Part shown: positions 1 to 6,510 of the stretch, in pieces
Layout of the letters: each line of letters opens with the position of its first letter
Position numbering within the stretch: position 1 is the first letter of the stretch
Origin: Candidatus Poribacteria bacterium
Lineage (GTDB): Bacteria; Poribacteria; WGA-4E; WGA-3G
Direction of reading: 5' to 3'
Length of the DNA: 11,459 nucleotides
NCBI GenBank assembly: GCA_009845505.1
Contig: VXZL01000015.1
Location: 1-11,459 of the forward strand
Position numbers and translations under genes: made by a program
Notes under the pieces: generated by a model
What the model was told of the DNA's origin: nothing
The model's database searches: none
Seen by the model: the letters and a program-made list of their open reading frames with translations, nothing else

Positions 1-21
1 GCCCCATACCAAGCGTTTTAA

Positions 22-91
22 TAGCCGTCAGCCATCAGCAGTTAGCCGTCAGCCTGCGGCAGTTAACCGACAGTCGATAGTTCCTGACAGC
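22..91. repeat. Degenerate heptamer repeat tract, about ten units
   Basis: The stretch divides into ten consecutive 7-bp units with a loose consensus YAGCCGT. The units TAGCCGT (22-28 and 43-49) and CAGCCAT (29-35) are the clearest, and the later units are more diverged. It ends a few bases before the TTG taken as the sugar-transferase start. A related tract on the opposite strand lies at 1742-1776. The 7-bp period is read directly; what the repeat does is unknown. Confidence 0.65.
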
Positions 92-94
92 CAA

Positions 95-712
95 TTGGAA
101 ATAGAACTCAAACGCGATTGGACAAAACGGACGTTTGACCTCCTACTTGCCACGACTGGACTCCTGCTTTTGTCGCCACTTCTTCTCATCGGAGCTATCC
201 TCGCAAAACTGCAATCAAAGGGCACTATTTTTTACAAAGCAACGCGGGTCGGCAGAGGCGGAACCCTCTTTGAAATGTACAAATTTAGAACGATGGTGGC
301 TAATGCTGACAGCATTGGCGGAAGTTTGACAACTTACAAAGATACGCGCGTTACACGCATCGGCAGCTTCTTGAGATGGACAAAACTCGATGAACTTCCC
401 AACCTAATCAACGTGATAAAAGGCGAGATGAGCCTCATCGGACCCCGTCCGGAGGCTCCTGTTTATGTCAAATACTACACAGAGACACAGCGGCAAGTGT
501 TGCAGATAAAACCTGGAATGACGGGACCGTCGCAACTCGCAAACCGTGATGAGGCGGAAAAACTCAAAGGGCAACCGAACGCAGAACACTACTACATCAC
601 CGAACTAATGCCGAAGAAACTTGACTTGGATATCCACTACCTTACGACACAGAGCATCACCTCCGATATAGGGTGGCTCCTGAAAACCTTTTGGGTACTC
701 ATCGCAAAGTAA
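95..712 (+). CDS. Small phosphoglycosyl transferase (bacterial sugar transferase family)
   Basis: Members of this family move a sugar 1-phosphate from a UDP-sugar to undecaprenyl phosphate at the inner face of the cytoplasmic membrane, the first committed step of capsule, exopolysaccharide or glycan assembly. The protein is 205 aa, the usual size of the short monotopic PglC/EpsL type. Seen in order: a basic lead (KRDWTKR), a hydrophobic re-entrant helix at about 14-38 with the Ser-Pro kink at 27-28, MYKFRTM at 61-67, the Asp-Glu dyad D99-E100 in KLDELPN, SLIGPRPE at 113-120 and PGMTGPSQL at 140-148. Substrate sugar cannot be read from sequence. The start is uncertain: TTG at 95 has no visible Shine-Dalgarno, and the frame stays open without any ATG, GTG or TTG back to the left edge. 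The gene could therefore begin outside the window, for example as the C-terminal half of a longer WcaJ-like protein. Confidence 0.87.
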   Translation: MEIELKRDWTKRTFDLLLATTGLLLLSPLLLIGAILAKLQSKGTIFYKATRVGRGGTLFEMYKFRTMVANADSIGGSLTTYKDTRVTRIGSFLRWTKLDELPNLINVIKGEMSLIGPRPEAPVYVKYYTETQRQVLQIKPGMTGPSQLANRDEAEKLKGQPNAEHYYITELMPKKLDLDIHYLTTQSITSDIGWLLKTFWVLIAK

Positions 713-719
713 TCATTAC

Positions 720-839
720 AGGACTTACGCAATTGTCCTAAAACCGATAAATTTCCCCTTGCTTGCGGGGGGCGGGGAATGCCATACGGTATTCATACCG
801 TTGATTTAAAGGGGTAATTTGCGAATGTGTGTAAGTCCT
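720..839. repeat. MITE-like inverted-repeat element 1 (about 120 bp)
   Basis: The ends are a perfect 9-bp inverted repeat, AGGACTTAC at 720-728 and GTAAGTCCT at 831-839. Just inside, CGCAATT at 728-734 is echoed by the complement of AATTTGCG at 816-823. The interior can fold into TTCCCC (753-758) with GGGGAA (774-779) and into ACGGTAT (786-792) with ATACCGT (795-801). No transposase gene is inside. This is the form of a non-autonomous element or a mobile repeat. Copies elsewhere in the genome would confirm it. Confidence 0.55.
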
Positions 840-844
840 ATATA

Positions 845-942
845 TGGTGGATCCTAAAAATAAATACACACTTTCGTCCCAGGCCCGGTAGGTGCGGTTT
901 CCAAGACAGTGCAGAGTGTCCAATTAATTCTAAGATCTACCA
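845..942. repeat. MITE-like inverted-repeat element 2 (about 98 bp)
   Basis: The 21 bases at 845-865 match the reverse complement of 922-942 at 16 of 21 positions; both begin TGGT(G/A)GATC. Runs of alternating T and A flank both sides, as expected for insertion into a TA-rich target. The element abuts element 1 and ends about 20 bp before the Uma2 start codon. It has no coding content. The repeat pair is seen directly; mobility is inferred. Confidence 0.5.
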
Positions 943-953
943 TAGTATATATT

Positions 954-960
954 AGGGAGG
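954..960 (+). promoter_or_regulatory. Ribosome binding site that fixes the Uma2 start
   Basis: AGGGAGG lies 5 bases before ATG at 966. It favours that ATG over the in-frame GTG at 909, which would place coding sequence inside inverted-repeat element 2. Confidence 0.8.
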
Positions 961-965
961 ATACC

Positions 966-1730
966 ATGACGATACACAATGGGGAGCGACTCGGTTCTGC
1001 ACCCACTCAAGACAGCCAACTTTATCCTGATACGGATGGGAAACCTATGGCAGTTAGCGATGAGCATAGACGCGTCCTGACACAGATACTACGAACACTT
1101 GAACACTTTTTTACGCACAGACCAGAGGTATACGTCTCGGGAGACCTATTGATGTATTATGTGCAGGGGGACCCTCGGAAATCTGTAGCCCCTGATGTTC
1201 TCGTCTCTTTCGGCATCGGTCAGAAGGCGCGGCGGACCTACCTCGTCTGGCAGGAGGGTAAACCTCCCGATTTCGTGATGGAGTTGGCGAGTGAAAGCAC
1301 ATATCAGAACGACTTAGGCGGGAAGATGCAGCTTTACGCGCACTTAGGGATTGCTGACTATTTCTTGTGTGATATAGAGGGTTTATATCTACCGACCCCC
1401 CTGATGGGGTTTACCTTAGTGGACGGGGTTTATCAACCGATTGCAGCGGCGACAGATGGCAGTTTGCATTCCGCAGTGCTTGGTTTAGACTTTCACCTGC
1501 GCCTCAGTGATTTACGGCTTTATGACCCAGAGAAAGGCGACTGGCTATTGACCCCTGAAGCGGCAGCGGACGCACGCGCTGAGCAGGAGACAGCACGCGC
1601 TGAACAGGAGGCAGCACGCGCTGAGCAGGAAGCCATTGCACGTAGACAGGCGGACGCACGCGCTGAGGCGGCAGAGATGGAAGTCGCAGAGCTTCGCGCA
1701 GCACTTGACCGCTTGCAAGAGAACTCCTAA
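966..1730 (+). CDS. Uma2-family (DUF820) PD-(D/E)XK endonuclease with coiled-coil tail
   Basis: Uma2/DUF820 proteins share the restriction-endonuclease fold, are often present in many copies in cyanobacteria, planctomycetes and other environmental bacteria, and have mostly unknown targets. In this 254-aa protein the expected core is visible: D77 in VAPDVLV, E106 in FVMELASES, K120 in GGKMQLYAHLG, then DYFLCDIEG at 131-139, matching the family pattern PD...E...K...Y...D. Residues about 198-250 are an added tail of Ala, Arg and Glu with clear seven-residue repeats (ARAEQEA), predicted to form a coiled coil and possibly used for oligomerisation. The ATG at 966 is chosen because of the strong upstream AGGGAGG. 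The gene is probably a single transcription unit: its 5' side is mobile-looking repeat DNA and its 3' gap holds another heptamer tract. Function beyond a probable metal-dependent nuclease is not known. Confidence 0.85.
   Translation: MTIHNGERLGSAPTQDSQLYPDTDGKPMAVSDEHRRVLTQILRTLEHFFTHRPEVYVSGDLLMYYVQGDPRKSVAPDVLVSFGIGQKARRTYLVWQEGKPPDFVMELASESTYQNDLGGKMQLYAHLGIADYFLCDIEGLYLPTPLMGFTLVDGVYQPIAAATDGSLHSAVLGLDFHLRLSDLRLYDPEKGDWLLTPEAAADARAEQETARAEQEAARAEQEAIARRQADARAEAAEMEVAELRAALDRLQENS
1572..1634 (+). repeat. Three 21-bp tandem repeats inside the Uma2 coding sequence
   Basis: Units at 1572-1592, 1593-1613 and 1614-1634 each start GCACGCGCTGA and differ at a few bases. Each encodes seven residues of the ARAEQEA/T type, so the frame is kept if the copy number changes. 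A partial fourth unit (ACGCACGCGCTGAGGCGG) follows at about 1653-1670. Copy number may vary between strains. Confidence 0.85.
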
Positions 1731-1741
1731 AAATGTAGCGA

Positions 1742-1776
1742 GCTACTGACTGCTAATGGCTGACAACTGAAAACTA
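1742..1776. repeat. Degenerate heptamer repeat tract, five units, upstream of sppA
   Basis: Five 7-bp units (1742-1748, 1749-1755, 1756-1762, 1763-1769, 1770-1776) have a loose consensus ACGGCTG; ATGGCTG and ACTGCTA are the clearest. This is the reverse complement of the YAGCCGT consensus at 22-91, so the two tracts belong to one family in opposite orientation. The tract fills most of the 54-bp gap between the Uma2 gene and sppA. Confidence 0.55.
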
Positions 1777-1784
1777 TAAAAAAA

Positions 1785-2651
1785 ATGAAAAAGAGACGTG
1801 TTTTTATTGTTCTCGGCATCATCGTTGCCCTATTTTTCTTGATTTTGATCTTGCGATCAATGAGCGGTGGGACATCTATTGGACAAAAGGTCGCAGTGAT
1901 AGACATTACAGGCATTATCACAAAATCAGATGCGACGATTAAACTCATTCACACCTACCGCGACGATTCGAGTATCAAGGCGATTGTGATTCGTATTGAC
2001 ACACCCGGTGGTAGTGTCGCCCCAGTCCAAGAAATCTATAGCGAATTACAGAAGATAGAAAAACCGATCGTGGCTTCAATGGGTGGAACCGCCGCGTCGG
2101 GTGGCTACTACGTCGCATGCGCCGCCGACACAATTATGGCGAATCCCGGCACATTGACCGGTAGCATCGGTGTCATCATGCAGTTCACACGGATGAAAGG
2201 CTTATACGACAAAATCGGATTAGAGCATCAAGTCATTAAAAGCGGCGAATTTAAAGATACAGGCTCACCTTTCCGCACGCTGACGGAGGAAGAGCAAGCG
2301 GTTCTCCAAGCCACTGTCGATAACGTCTACAATCAATTTGTGGATACAATCTTTGAGGCACGGAAAAGCCTCTTGAGCCGTTCTGAAATTGCTGAACTCG
2401 CAGATGGAAGAATTTTTTCTGGACAGCAGGCACTCGACCTCAAACTCTTAGATCGGCTCGGTAACCTCCCGGAGGCAATCGAACTCGCCGGAGAATTAGC
2501 AAACATCGACGGCAAACCGAAGGTCGTGCGAAAGGAGAAAAAGACATCGCTGCTTGAACAACTCCTCGGCGTTCAACAGACACCCATTTTAGATGAGATG
2601 TTCAGTCTGCCCGGTGTCACATTCCGCTATCAGATGAGTCTCGGCGACTAA
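1785..2651 (+). CDS. sppA: Signal peptide peptidase SppA, S49 family serine protease
   Basis: SppA is a membrane-anchored Ser/Lys dyad protease that degrades leftover signal peptides and other membrane-associated peptides, with its catalytic domain outside the cytoplasmic membrane. The 288-aa protein is the short single-domain form typical of Bacillus SppA and of many other bacteria, not the 67-kDa E. coli double-domain form. Seen: basic MKKRR, one transmembrane segment at about 6-24, IRIDTPGGSV at 70-78, the nucleophile S105 in TAASGGYY, GTLTGSIGVIM at 122-132, and the general-base lysine K157 in KSGEFKD, with the 52-residue Ser-Lys spacing known for the short form. ATG at 1785 is kept because the next Met (26) would remove the membrane anchor; the ribosome binding site is weak (an A-run). 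The gene heads a likely operon with the Clp1-like kinase (58 bp downstream) and the ABC exporter. Confidence 0.93.
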   Translation: MKKRRVFIVLGIIVALFFLILILRSMSGGTSIGQKVAVIDITGIITKSDATIKLIHTYRDDSSIKAIVIRIDTPGGSVAPVQEIYSELQKIEKPIVASMGGTAASGGYYVACAADTIMANPGTLTGSIGVIMQFTRMKGLYDKIGLEHQVIKSGEFKDTGSPFRTLTEEEQAVLQATVDNVYNQFVDTIFEARKSLLSRSEIAELADGRIFSGQQALDLKLLDRLGNLPEAIELAGELANIDGKPKVVRKEKKTSLLEQLLGVQQTPILDEMFSLPGVTFRYQMSLGD

Positions 2652-2709
2652 ACGCCTACCTTCGCTGGCGTTCTCGGTCAAATCATGGCGAAGAACCCGA
2701 AGTAGAAAA

Positions 2710-3765
2710 ATGGACGGCACATATCAAGTTAACCAAGACTGGCAAAAACTTGCGACCCGTATTATCGTCCCACAACAGATTGTACTTGTAATAGGTGCAA
2801 CCGATACCGGAAAATCAACTTTCTGCCATTTTTTGGTTGATTCTGCCCTCACACAAGGCTTAAAGACCGCCCTCGTGGATGCTGATGTCGGGCAATCCCA
2901 AATAGGACCTCCCACAACAATCGGAATGAAATTCTTTACGCCGGAGATGGTCCCCGTCCAATTTGACGGTACTGCCGATCAACTCTACTTCGTCGGCGAT
3001 CTGTCCCCGCGTCCATGCTATCTTGAAACCTTAACAGGCACACGTTTGATGGTAGACAGGGCGCGTGAAACCGAAGCCGATTTTATTGTTGTTGACACGA
3101 CGGGTTACATTCACGACCCACCCGCTGTCTCTCTCAAGCAGCATAAAATCGAACTCGTTAGACCGCATCATTTGGTCGGCATCGGTCGTGCTACCGAATT
3201 GGAGCAGATAACGGCGTGCTATAATCAGCAAGCGTGGATCAACGTTCACTATCTCTCTCCACACCGTAGCGTCCGATCCAAAAGTAGTAACACCCGCAGC
3301 CGTTACCGAAAAGCCCGATTTGATGCCTATTTTTCTGAGAGTCGCGTGCAACAGATACCTTTTGAACAAATCCGCGGGGAACGGACTCCCTTTTTCATCG
3401 GACGGCCTGCAAATGAGAAAGAATTAGAAATCCTTTCTCGACTCGCTGAAACGCAGGTTCACTACGCCGAATGGGGCAACCGCGCCTTATGTCTCATTAC
3501 AGCAGGATCCCTTTCCAAAGCCATCATCAACCACATCAAAAACTATCTAAGTCTGACCCGTGTTACAGCAGAAGTCCACGCTTACTTTGAACGCCGCTTG
3601 GTTGGACTCGTCAGTAAGACATCCGGCAACACTGATGCCATCGGAATGATTGAAGCTGTTGACTTTCAAAAACGAGAATTCAGCATCCGTTGTCCCGCTT
3701 CAAAGGTGGGCGATGCTGCGAAGCACGCTTGTGTCATCCAATTCGGTGCCTATCAACGCAAATGA
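2710..3765 (+). CDS. Clp1/Grc3-type P-loop polynucleotide 5'-kinase-like protein
   Basis: The N-terminal half fits the Clp1/Grc3/NOL9 P-loop family, whose characterised members phosphorylate 5'-OH ends of RNA or DNA. Seen in this 351-aa protein: Walker A GATDTGKST at 29-37; LVDADVGQSQIGPPTTIGM at 55-73, the family's Asp-rich segment that directly follows the first strands; VDTTGYI at 128-134, matching the conserved NTxGW-like strand; and an arginine-rich lid with RSRYRKARFDAYF at 196-208, close to the RxxxRxxYF lid of Grc3. Residues about 220-351 form a C-terminal domain I do not recognise. There are no membrane segments or signal peptide. The gene lies between sppA and an exporter, likely co-transcribed, but this context does not reveal a substrate. 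Kinase activity is inferred from motifs; a related P-loop NTPase with another role is possible. Confidence 0.8.
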   Translation: MDGTYQVNQDWQKLATRIIVPQQIVLVIGATDTGKSTFCHFLVDSALTQGLKTALVDADVGQSQIGPPTTIGMKFFTPEMVPVQFDGTADQLYFVGDLSPRPCYLETLTGTRLMVDRARETEADFIVVDTTGYIHDPPAVSLKQHKIELVRPHHLVGIGRATELEQITACYNQQAWINVHYLSPHRSVRSKSSNTRSRYRKARFDAYFSESRVQQIPFEQIRGERTPFFIGRPANEKELEILSRLAETQVHYAEWGNRALCLITAGSLSKAIINHIKNYLSLTRVTAEVHAYFERRLVGLVSKTSGNTDAIGMIEAVDFQKREFSIRCPASKVGDAAKHACVIQFGAYQRK

Positions 3766-3780
3766 CGTGCATGCCGAAAA

Positions 3781-3803
3781 GCGAATGCACAGATGGCATT
3801 CGC
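3781..3803 (+). promoter_or_regulatory. Hairpin at the kinase/ABC-exporter junction
   Basis: GCGAATGC (3781-3788) and GCATTCGC (3796-3803) form a perfect 8-bp stem with a 7-base loop. The ATG at 3793 would lie in the loop, whereas the ATG at 3811 lies just beyond the stem. A competing pairing, GTGCAT (3767-3772) with ATGCAC (3785-3790), shares one arm. No U-run follows, so it is not a classical terminator. A role in translation control or RNA processing is speculative. Confidence 0.4.
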
Positions 3804-5697
3804 AGAGACTATGGACAAAAAATCTTCTACCAAAAACCAGACCTTTGCCCGCTTCGCGCGGTATCATACCCCCTACACCGGTTCCATTCTCTTAGCAATG
3901 GCGTGCGCCTTGGTCGTTGCTGTCTGCGACTTAGGGGCTATCCAAATCTTTGCTGATACCGTCAATGCCCTTAAAGTCGTCAATGGCAACGCATTTGACG
4001 AACCGATATCTATCCGCTATTTCCAATTCCAACGTGAAGGGATGCTCGCTTTCGACGGTTTTGAAATATCGTTGGCAAACGCCGGTGATGCGCTTAAAGT
4101 CTTCCTCTGGTTGCTCGGTGGTGTGCTTGTGCTTGTTTTCATCAAAGGTTTTTTCGTTTACAGTAACGATTACGTGATGGCGCGGGTCGGGCATAAACTC
4201 GCTTTTCGGTTACGAAACGCGCTTTACCAGCGAACCGTATCTGCTCCCTTAGGCGTTCTACGAGAAGAACGCTCTGGCGATCTCATGACGCGTATCACCG
4301 ACGATGTACGGGTCTGGCAGACGCTCGTTGCGGCGATGGCAAATATCATACGCGCGACTGTTCTTGTCCCGCTCTTCCTCTCTGTCATGTTAATCAAAAG
4401 TTTCAAACTCACCCTATTTGTCTTGCTCGTCCTTCCACTTCTCGCCTATCTCATCGCTGCTATCGGCGCAAGAATCCGAACTGCCAGTACAGAGATACAG
4501 CAACAGAGTGCAGACATCTATTCGCAGCTCAAAGAAACTCTCTTCGGCATTAAGATTATTAAAAGCTTCACCGCGGAACAAGCAGAAACCGAACGTTTTC
4601 AGTCTATCACCCAAAGCCAATACCGTTCAGCGATGCGGCGCGCCCGCTTCGCAGCTCTCCTCCCACCCATTATTGAATGGTTAAGCGCAGTCGGCATCGC
4701 TACTGTTTTCGGGTTGGGCTGCTGGCAGGTAATTATCGGACAACTCTCTATCGGATGGTTCATCGGATACATCGCTATGGTAGGTCTCATGTTTAAGCCA
4801 ATAAAGACGATTGGCAGCGTCAACGCTGCTTTACAGCAGTGCCTCGCCTCTGCAGAACGGATTTTTTATCTCCTCGACTTCGGACCCGAGACGCAGGACA
4901 GAAGTGCTACACAGAGCCCTGCTACGAAAAAAATGGAGAACGGTATCAAACTGCCAAACGTCCGCGGTGCCGTTACATTCGAGAATGTCTCCTTCTCGTA
5001 TATGCAGCCTTCAACAGCGAGATCCGTCATTAAAAATGTAACCTTCGAGGCGAAACCCGGGGAAGTTGTCGCGCTTGTCGGACCCAGCGGCAGTGGAAAA
5101 ACAACGCTTCTCAATCTTCTTTTACGTTTCTATGAGGCGAACTCTGGAAGGATTCTGATTGACGGTATCCCAATTAATGAAGTAAATCTGGCAGCGTTGC
5201 GACAAAATATCGCACTCGTTCCACAGGATACCTTCCTCTTCGATGGCACTATCTTGGAAAATATCGGCTACGGATGTCCGGGTGCTACGGATGAAGCGAT
5301 TATTGCAGCAGCGAAGCGCGCAAATGCACACGATTTTATCACAAGAACTCCAGAAGGTTACGCAACCCTAACAGGGGAGGCGGGTATGAAACTTTCCGGT
5401 GGTGAACAGCAGCGTTTATCTATCGCACGTGCGATCCTGAAAGACGCACCCATCCTCGTCTTAGATGAGGCGACCTCTTCTTTGGACACACAGTCGGAGG
5501 CACTCATTCAGGAGTCCTTAGCAAACCTGATGGAGGGTAGAACGAGCTTCATCATCGCGCATCGGCTCTCAACCGTTGTCCGATCCGATAAAATTCTCGT
5601 TATTAAGGATGGCGAGATTCTGGAAACGGGGACACATGAAACATTATTAACAAAGGGTGGACTGTATCGAAAACTCTCCGATATGCAGTTTCAGTAG
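3793..5697 (+). CDS. MsbA-like ABC exporter, fused permease and ATPase
   Basis: This is a half-transporter that would work as a homodimer, using ATP to export lipid, lipid-linked glycan, peptide or drug across the cytoplasmic membrane. The 634-aa chain has six predicted membrane helices (about 29-55, 102-123, 178-200, 205-226, 290-314, 317-337) followed by a complete ATPase domain: Walker A GPSGSGKT at 430-437, Q-loop Q478, signature LSGGEQQR at 534-541, Walker B ILVLDEAT with E559, D-loop SSLD at 562-565 and switch His H590. The loop between the first two helices (about 57-100) is longer than in MsbA. All catalytic residues are present. Two starts are possible, 3793 and 3811 (MDKKSS); neither has a strong ribosome binding site, and 3811 avoids the hairpin at 3781-3803. 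The resemblance is to MsbA/lipid-type exporters, but the substrate cannot be read from sequence. Last gene of the sppA cluster. Confidence 0.92.
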   Translation: MAFAETMDKKSSTKNQTFARFARYHTPYTGSILLAMACALVVAVCDLGAIQIFADTVNALKVVNGNAFDEPISIRYFQFQREGMLAFDGFEISLANAGDALKVFLWLLGGVLVLVFIKGFFVYSNDYVMARVGHKLAFRLRNALYQRTVSAPLGVLREERSGDLMTRITDDVRVWQTLVAAMANIIRATVLVPLFLSVMLIKSFKLTLFVLLVLPLLAYLIAAIGARIRTASTEIQQQSADIYSQLKETLFGIKIIKSFTAEQAETERFQSITQSQYRSAMRRARFAALLPPIIEWLSAVGIATVFGLGCWQVIIGQLSIGWFIGYIAMVGLMFKPIKTIGSVNAALQQCLASAERIFYLLDFGPETQDRSATQSPATKKMENGIKLPNVRGAVTFENVSFSYMQPSTARSVIKNVTFEAKPGEVVALVGPSGSGKTTLLNLLLRFYEANSGRILIDGIPINEVNLAALRQNIALVPQDTFLFDGTILENIGYGCPGATDEAIIAAAKRANAHDFITRTPEGYATLTGEAGMKLSGGEQQRLSIARAILKDAPILVLDEATSSLDTQSEALIQESLANLMEGRTSFIIAHRLSTVVRSDKILVIKDGEILETGTHETLLTKGGLYRKLSDMQFQ

Positions 5698-5808
5698 ATT
5701 TAATCCCAAACAAAAAAAATGAAATTTAGATAAACCTCTTACCCTCTGTCAACGTCACATATATTAGAAAAACGCGCGGAATCCGATTCAGCGTCTCTCA
5801 GTAAAAAA

Positions 5809-6384
5809 CTAATTTCTACCTTTTTTCGTGATAGCCCCTTCAAGATCGGCTTCGCGATAAACGGCTTCGGAGAGATCCACCTCATAGAGATAGGCATCTT
5901 TGAAATTAGCACCGAGCAAGATAATGCCTTTCAACTTGATTTCACCGAAAATCGCCTCTCCGAGATTAGCGTTCTCAAAACTGGTGAGCGAACCGAAGGG
6001 TCCAGGCATTTCGCATCTTGGGCAACCGACGGTAGCACGCCGCAAATCCGCACGTCGGAAGTTCGTGCCACACAACAGGCTGCCGCTAAGGAATGCACCC
6101 CGTAGGTTAGCTTCCTCAAAACTGGCATCCGTTAAATCAGAACCGACAAGATAGGTCCGTTGTAAAGTTGCCCCAGAGAGATTCGCACCCGTGAGGTTGG
6201 CATCGTTTAGATTTGCATCTGTTAAATCCGCGTTTTGTAGATCGGCACCGCTCAGATTCGCTTCCGACAAATCAATACCCGCGAGCGGTTGGTTCGTTAA
6301 GTCAAGGTTTGCAAGATTTTCGCCAGAAAGTGATTCACCGGCTTGACATCTTTTAACTATCTCATTTTGCGTAAGTTGAGCCAT
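5809..6384 (-). CDS. Pentapeptide-repeat protein with a Cys-containing insert
   Basis: Repeats of the A(D/N)LxX type fold into a right-handed square beta-helix. Some such proteins (Qnr, MfpA) shield gyrase, but most have no known role. In the 191-aa product the N-terminal segment MAQLTQNEIVKRCQAGE is followed by unbroken repeats at about 17-117 (NANLxxADL style), then a non-repeat insert at about 118-136 containing CPRC (121-124) and Pro/Gly residues, then more repeats at about 137-186. There is no signal peptide or membrane segment, so it is probably cytoplasmic. The Met at 6384 is chosen over the one at 6411 because GGAGG (complement of 6391-6395) stands 6 bases before it. It is divergent from the sigma-factor gene and converges on the ABC exporter gene. 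No residue pattern supports assigning quinolone protection. Confidence 0.88.
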   Translation of the reverse strand: MAQLTQNEIVKRCQAGESLSGENLANLDLTNQPLAGIDLSEANLSGADLQNADLTDANLNDANLTGANLSGATLQRTYLVGSDLTDASFEEANLRGAFLSGSLLCGTNFRRADLRRATVGCPRCEMPGPFGSLTSFENANLGEAIFGEIKLKGIILLGANFKDAYLYEVDLSEAVYREADLEGAITKKGRN

Positions 6385-6390
6385 TAACCG

Positions 6391-6395
6391 CCTCC
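6391..6395 (-). promoter_or_regulatory. Ribosome binding site that fixes the pentapeptide-protein start
   Basis: On the minus strand this reads GGAGG, 6 bases before ATG at 6384. It falls inside the coding sequence that the upstream Met at 6411 would imply, which argues for the shorter 191-aa protein. Confidence 0.8.
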
Positions 6396-6464
6396 AATCG
6401 TTATAGGGCATTTTAGGGCTGCTTGCAAGCCAATATTTCTATTAATGAAAATACACGAATAGGT

Positions 6465-6480
6465 TATGCTTAATAGCATA
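6465..6480. promoter_or_regulatory. Inverted repeat in the divergent promoter region
   Basis: TATGCT (6465-6470) and AGCATA (6475-6480) are inverted around TAAT, and a further partial copy, GCATA, follows at 6481-6485. It lies between the pentapeptide gene and the sigma-factor gene, where a shared operator could sit. The protein that would bind it is unknown. Confidence 0.3.
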
Positions 6481-6493
6481 GCATATACAGAAC

Positions 6494-6510
6494 AAAAAGT
6501 TAAACTTTTT
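6494..6510. promoter_or_regulatory. AT-rich palindrome upstream of the sigma-factor gene
   Basis: AAAAAGT (6494-6500) and ACTTTTT (6504-6510) are perfect inverted arms around TAA, followed by more T residues. It could be an AT-rich promoter or operator element or a weak hairpin. No convincing -35/-10 pair at good spacing could be fixed around it. Confidence 0.3.

Noticed and set aside
22..91. CRISPR array
   Set aside because: Units are 7 bp, contiguous and diverged, without spacers, and no cas gene is present.
738..923. 61-aa minus-strand reading frame across the two inverted-repeat elements
   Set aside because: It lies wholly in repeat-like DNA, has no ribosome binding site and no recognisable domain. 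The inverted repeats explain the sequence better.
909..965. Longer Uma2 start at GTG 909
   Set aside because: It would put coding sequence in the right arm of element 2 and has no ribosome binding site, while ATG 966 has AGGGAGG at ideal spacing.
2652..2709. Hairpin CTTCGC (2660-2665) with GCGAAG (2688-2693) between sppA and the kinase gene
   Set aside because: The stem is only 6 bp with a 22-base loop and no T-run, which is within chance for this length.
3031..3369. 112-aa antisense frame within the Clp1-like gene
   Set aside because: It is a shadow of a well-conserved forward gene, with no motif or ribosome binding site.
5698..5808. Terminator between the convergent ABC exporter and pentapeptide genes
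   Set aside because: The 111-bp AT-rich gap shows no stem of useful length on either strand. Nothing supportable was found there.
6385..6411. Longer pentapeptide-protein start at 6411
   Set aside because: The Shine-Dalgarno GGAGG lies inside this extension and points to ATG at 6384.
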